Source of the DNA: Corallococcus macrosporus
Lineage (GTDB): Bacteria; Myxococcota; Myxococcia; Myxococcales; Myxococcaceae
NCBI RefSeq assembly: GCF_017302985.1
Contig: NZ_JAFIMU010000007.1
Span: 620,001 to 684,000 of the forward strand
Reading direction: 5' to 3'
Length of the DNA: 64,000 bases
The notes below the pieces were generated by a model, which saw only the letters and a list, made by a program, of their open reading frames with translations, did no database searches and was not told where the DNA came from. Below, piece after piece: positions 62,006-64,000 of the stretch (position 1 is its first letter; each line of letters begins with the position of its first letter). Both the position numbers and the translations under genes were made by a program.

Positions 62006-63121
62006 ATGCACGCCGCCCGTCTGGCCCCCCTGCCCCTCTGCCTGCTCCTCGCCACCGCCTCGCTCGCGCAGGACGCGGCGCCGCGGACTGGCAAGCCGGT
62101 GCCCGTGCTCAAGAAGGCGCCCCGGCCGGAGAAGGGGCTCAAGGACTTCGGCTCGCCGCTGGTCCTCAAGCCGCTGTCCGTCGAAGGGGCCACCGCGAAC
62201 TTCTCCGCCCGGGTGGGCTGGCGCAAGGACACGCTCTTCGTGGGCGTGGAGGCCACGGACAACCAGTTGCTCGCGGGCGACGTCGTCACGATGACGCTCC
62301 ATTTCCCGGACTCAGGCCCCACCGCCCCGGGCTACACCTACCGCTTCGCCTTCGACGGCCAGCGCACCTCCGGGGCCGACAGCGGCACGCCCCAGTTCGC
62401 GCAGGGCCTGGTGAACGCCGCGGTGCACCGCCAGGGCGACACGCTGTCCGTGGTGGCCATGGTGCCCGTGCGCGCCCTGCCCCGCTTCCCCGCGGTGGAT
62501 CCGCTCGTCATGGACCTCTGCATCACCTACGAGGACCAGGACCAGGTGGGCGCCAAGGCGGTGCCGGTGTCCAACTGCAAGGGCGGCACGATGGCGGACG
62601 GTGAGGCGCTGCGCCTGCCGGACGAGGCGCGCAAGAACCTCAAGCTGAAGCCCCCCGCCAGCGTCACCGCGCTGGAGGCGGCGCCCACCGGCTGGCTGGG
62701 CTGGGGCATGCTCAGCTACCCGGACTGGGCCCAGGGCGAAGCCGCCCTCACGCCGGCCTCGCTGCGCGCGCTCGTCGCGCCCACGGCCGTGGATGCGTCC
62801 AAGATGGGCGTGAACCTGCCGGAGGCGTTAAGCCTGCCGGACGGGCGACCGGTCGTTACGGTGCTCACTGGGAAGAATCCCTATGCCGTCGAGGGTCAAT
62901 GCGATTCCGACGACGAGCTCCGCATGGGGCTCTATGTGGTGTCGGGGAAGACAGCCCAACGGGTGCTCGACTGGCCGGCCGCCACCTGTGCGCTGGGTCG
63001 CGCCACCTCGGTGGAGCTGGAAGAAGACGGGGCGCTGAACATCGGTTACTCGAACGGCGCCATCATCAACTTCGTTTGGAGTGCGGACCACTTCGAGCGG
63101 ACGCAACTGGGAAAGCGGTAG
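62006..63121 (+). CDS. Secreted protein with CBM9-like beta-sandwich
   Basis: A 371-residue exported protein: signal peptide LAPLPLCLLLATASLAQ, then a region resembling family 9 carbohydrate-binding or DOMON-like sandwiches (ARVGWRKDTLFVGVEATDNQ, VTMTLHFPDS), then a second, unknown domain. It has two cysteines in the second half that could form a disulfide. It follows yajQ by 12 bp. The C-terminal part has no named family. Confidence 0.7.
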   Translation: MHAARLAPLPLCLLLATASLAQDAAPRTGKPVPVLKKAPRPEKGLKDFGSPLVLKPLSVEGATANFSARVGWRKDTLFVGVEATDNQLLAGDVVTMTLHFPDSGPTAPGYTYRFAFDGQRTSGADSGTPQFAQGLVNAAVHRQGDTLSVVAMVPVRALPRFPAVDPLVMDLCITYEDQDQVGAKAVPVSNCKGGTMADGEALRLPDEARKNLKLKPPASVTALEAAPTGWLGWGMLSYPDWAQGEAALTPASLRALVAPTAVDASKMGVNLPEALSLPDGRPVVTVLTGKNPYAVEGQCDSDDELRMGLYVVSGKTAQRVLDWPAATCALGRATSVELEEDGALNIGYSNGAIINFVWSADHFERTQLGKR

Positions 63122-63127
63122 ACGCGC

Positions 63128-64000
63128 GTGGAAGAGACCAAGAGCCTGTACATGATGACCCTCGGCTGCCCGAAGAACCGGGTGGACTCCGAGGTGATGC
63201 TGGGCACCCTGCGCACGCGTGGCTATTCGCTCGTGCAGGAGGCCGCGGACGCCGAGGTCATCGTGGTCAACACGTGCGCCTTCATCGGCCCGGCGAAGCA
63301 GGAGTCGGTGGACTCCATCTTGGAGATGGCGGAGCTGAAGAAGTCGGGCTCCTGCAAGACGCTCGTCGTCACGGGCTGCCTGTCCCAGCGCTACGGCCAG
63401 GAGCTGTCGCAGGAGATGCCGGAGGTGGACCACTTCCTGGGCACCAGCGCGTACGCCCAGATTGGTGACCTCTTGGCGGCGGAGGCCACGCCGCGCCAGG
63501 TGATTCCGGATCCGGAATACATCCACAACGCGGAGACGCCGCGCATCAACTCGATGCCGAAGTACACGGCGTACCTGAAGATTTCGGAAGGGTGCGACAA
63601 CGCCTGCGCGTTCTGCATCATCCCCAAGCTGCGCGGTGCCCAGCGCTCGCGCGCGGTGGCGGACATCGTGGCGGAGGCTCGGAAGCTGGCGGACAGCGGC
63701 GTGCAGGAGCTGAACCTCGTCGCGCAGGACCTGACGGCGTACGGGCATGACCTGCCTGGAAAGCCGAAGCTCCACGAGCTGCTCAAGGAGCTGGTGAAGG
63801 TGGACGTGAAGTGGATCCGCCTGCACTACGCCTACCCGCGCGTGTTCCCGGACGAGCTCATCGACGTCATCGCGACCGAGCCGAAGATCGCCAAGTACCT
63901 GGACATGCCGGTGCAGCACGCCAGCGACAAGCTGCTCCTGTCCATGAAGCGCGGCCGCAACGCGGAGTTCCTCAAGAAGCTGCTGGGCAAGCTGCGCGAG
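63128..64000 (+). CDS. rimO: Ribosomal protein S12 methylthiotransferase RimO (5' part)
   Basis: The first 291 residues of a radical-SAM MiaB/RimO enzyme. GTG 63128 gives [22 protein letters not shown], matching the UPF0004 start. The three cysteines for the auxiliary cluster and the radical-SAM triad CDNACAFC are present; the gene continues past the right edge of the window. It adds a methylthio group to Asp88 (E. coli numbering) of ribosomal protein S12. The missing C-terminus would hold the TRAM domain. Confidence 0.95.
   Translation, partial: MEETKSLYMMTLGCPKNRVDSEVMLGTLRTRGYSLVQEAADAEVIVVNTCAFIGPAKQESVDSILEMAELKKSGSCKTLVVTGCLSQRYGQELSQEMPEVDHFLGTSAYAQIGDLLAAEATPRQVIPDPEYIHNAETPRINSMPKYTAYLKISEGCDNACAFCIIPKLRGAQRSRAVADIVAEARKLADSGVQELNLVAQDLTAYGHDLPGKPKLHELLKELVKVDVKWIRLHYAYPRVFPDELIDVIATEPKIAKYLDMPVQHASDKLLLSMKRGRNAEFLKKLLGKLRE

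Overview
The window looks like a chromosomal segment of a myxobacterium (Myxococcota, most likely the Myxococcaceae, such as Corallococcus or Myxococcus). The DNA is very GC-rich with strong third-position G/C bias. Typical myxobacterial families are present: an ELWxSDGTxxGT repeat lipoprotein, carboxypeptidase-regulatory repeat proteins, a DUF3142 protein, a secreted GH19 chitinase with a ricin lectin domain, HEAT repeats and M56/BlaI modules. The genus call is inference from gene content.

Layout. 1-3904: two SAM-dependent methyltransferases, an ELWxSDGT lipoprotein and a membrane protein. 3905-10622: a compact one-strand operon that reads like an undescribed ribosomal-peptide (RiPP-like) system, with three paralogous 73-75-residue peptides, a 996-residue fusion of a GH57 glycan enzyme and a DUF1611-type P-loop domain, an ABC exporter, a small single-pass protein and a subtilisin-like protease. 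10629-13238: a large carboxypeptidase-regulatory repeat protein. 13239-16790: a low-GC island with one 941-residue STAND NTPase (predicted nuclease, NTPase, repeats, SEC-C zinc motif), probably anti-phage. 16791-22866: a molybdenum hydroxylase pair, an aldo/keto reductase with a divergent LysR regulator, and an EEP-fold hydrolase. 22877-28248: a minus-strand operon (DUF3142, a secreted protein, a YfhO-type membrane protein). 28350-31402: an ArsR/SRPBCC pair with a clear double operator, then queD and an SDR/PTPS-like pterin pair. 31442-38325: a GapN-type dehydrogenase and an operon of a VWA protein, a histidine kinase, a response regulator and a small secreted domain.

38326-50861: a gene fragment, a chitinase, a HEAT protein, a toxin-like double-motif metalloprotease followed 3 bp later by a small lipoprotein, a VOC protein, an alpha/beta hydrolase, two SAF-domain genes, tag, an FAD dehydrogenase, a GFA protein and an S9 peptidase. 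50892-57127: a MarR/quinone reductase pair, a possible microprotein with its own terminator, a tRNA-like element just upstream of an HNH endonuclease, a fusion of a Clp-type AAA+ unfoldase with a release-factor-like domain whose GGQ site is lost, and a conserved unknown. 57128-64000: a palindromic repeat cluster, a BlaI/BlaR1-type pair in which BlaR1 is fused to a lytic transglycosylase domain, then RNase J, YajQ, a secreted CBM9-like protein and the start of rimO, which runs off the window.

The strongest candidates for undescribed biology are the peptide operon (4007-10622), the Clp/release-factor fusion (53500-56322), the tRNA-like element with the HNH gene (52776-53409), the metalloprotease/lipoprotein pair (41000-43027) and the BlaR1/transglycosylase sensor (57686-59278).
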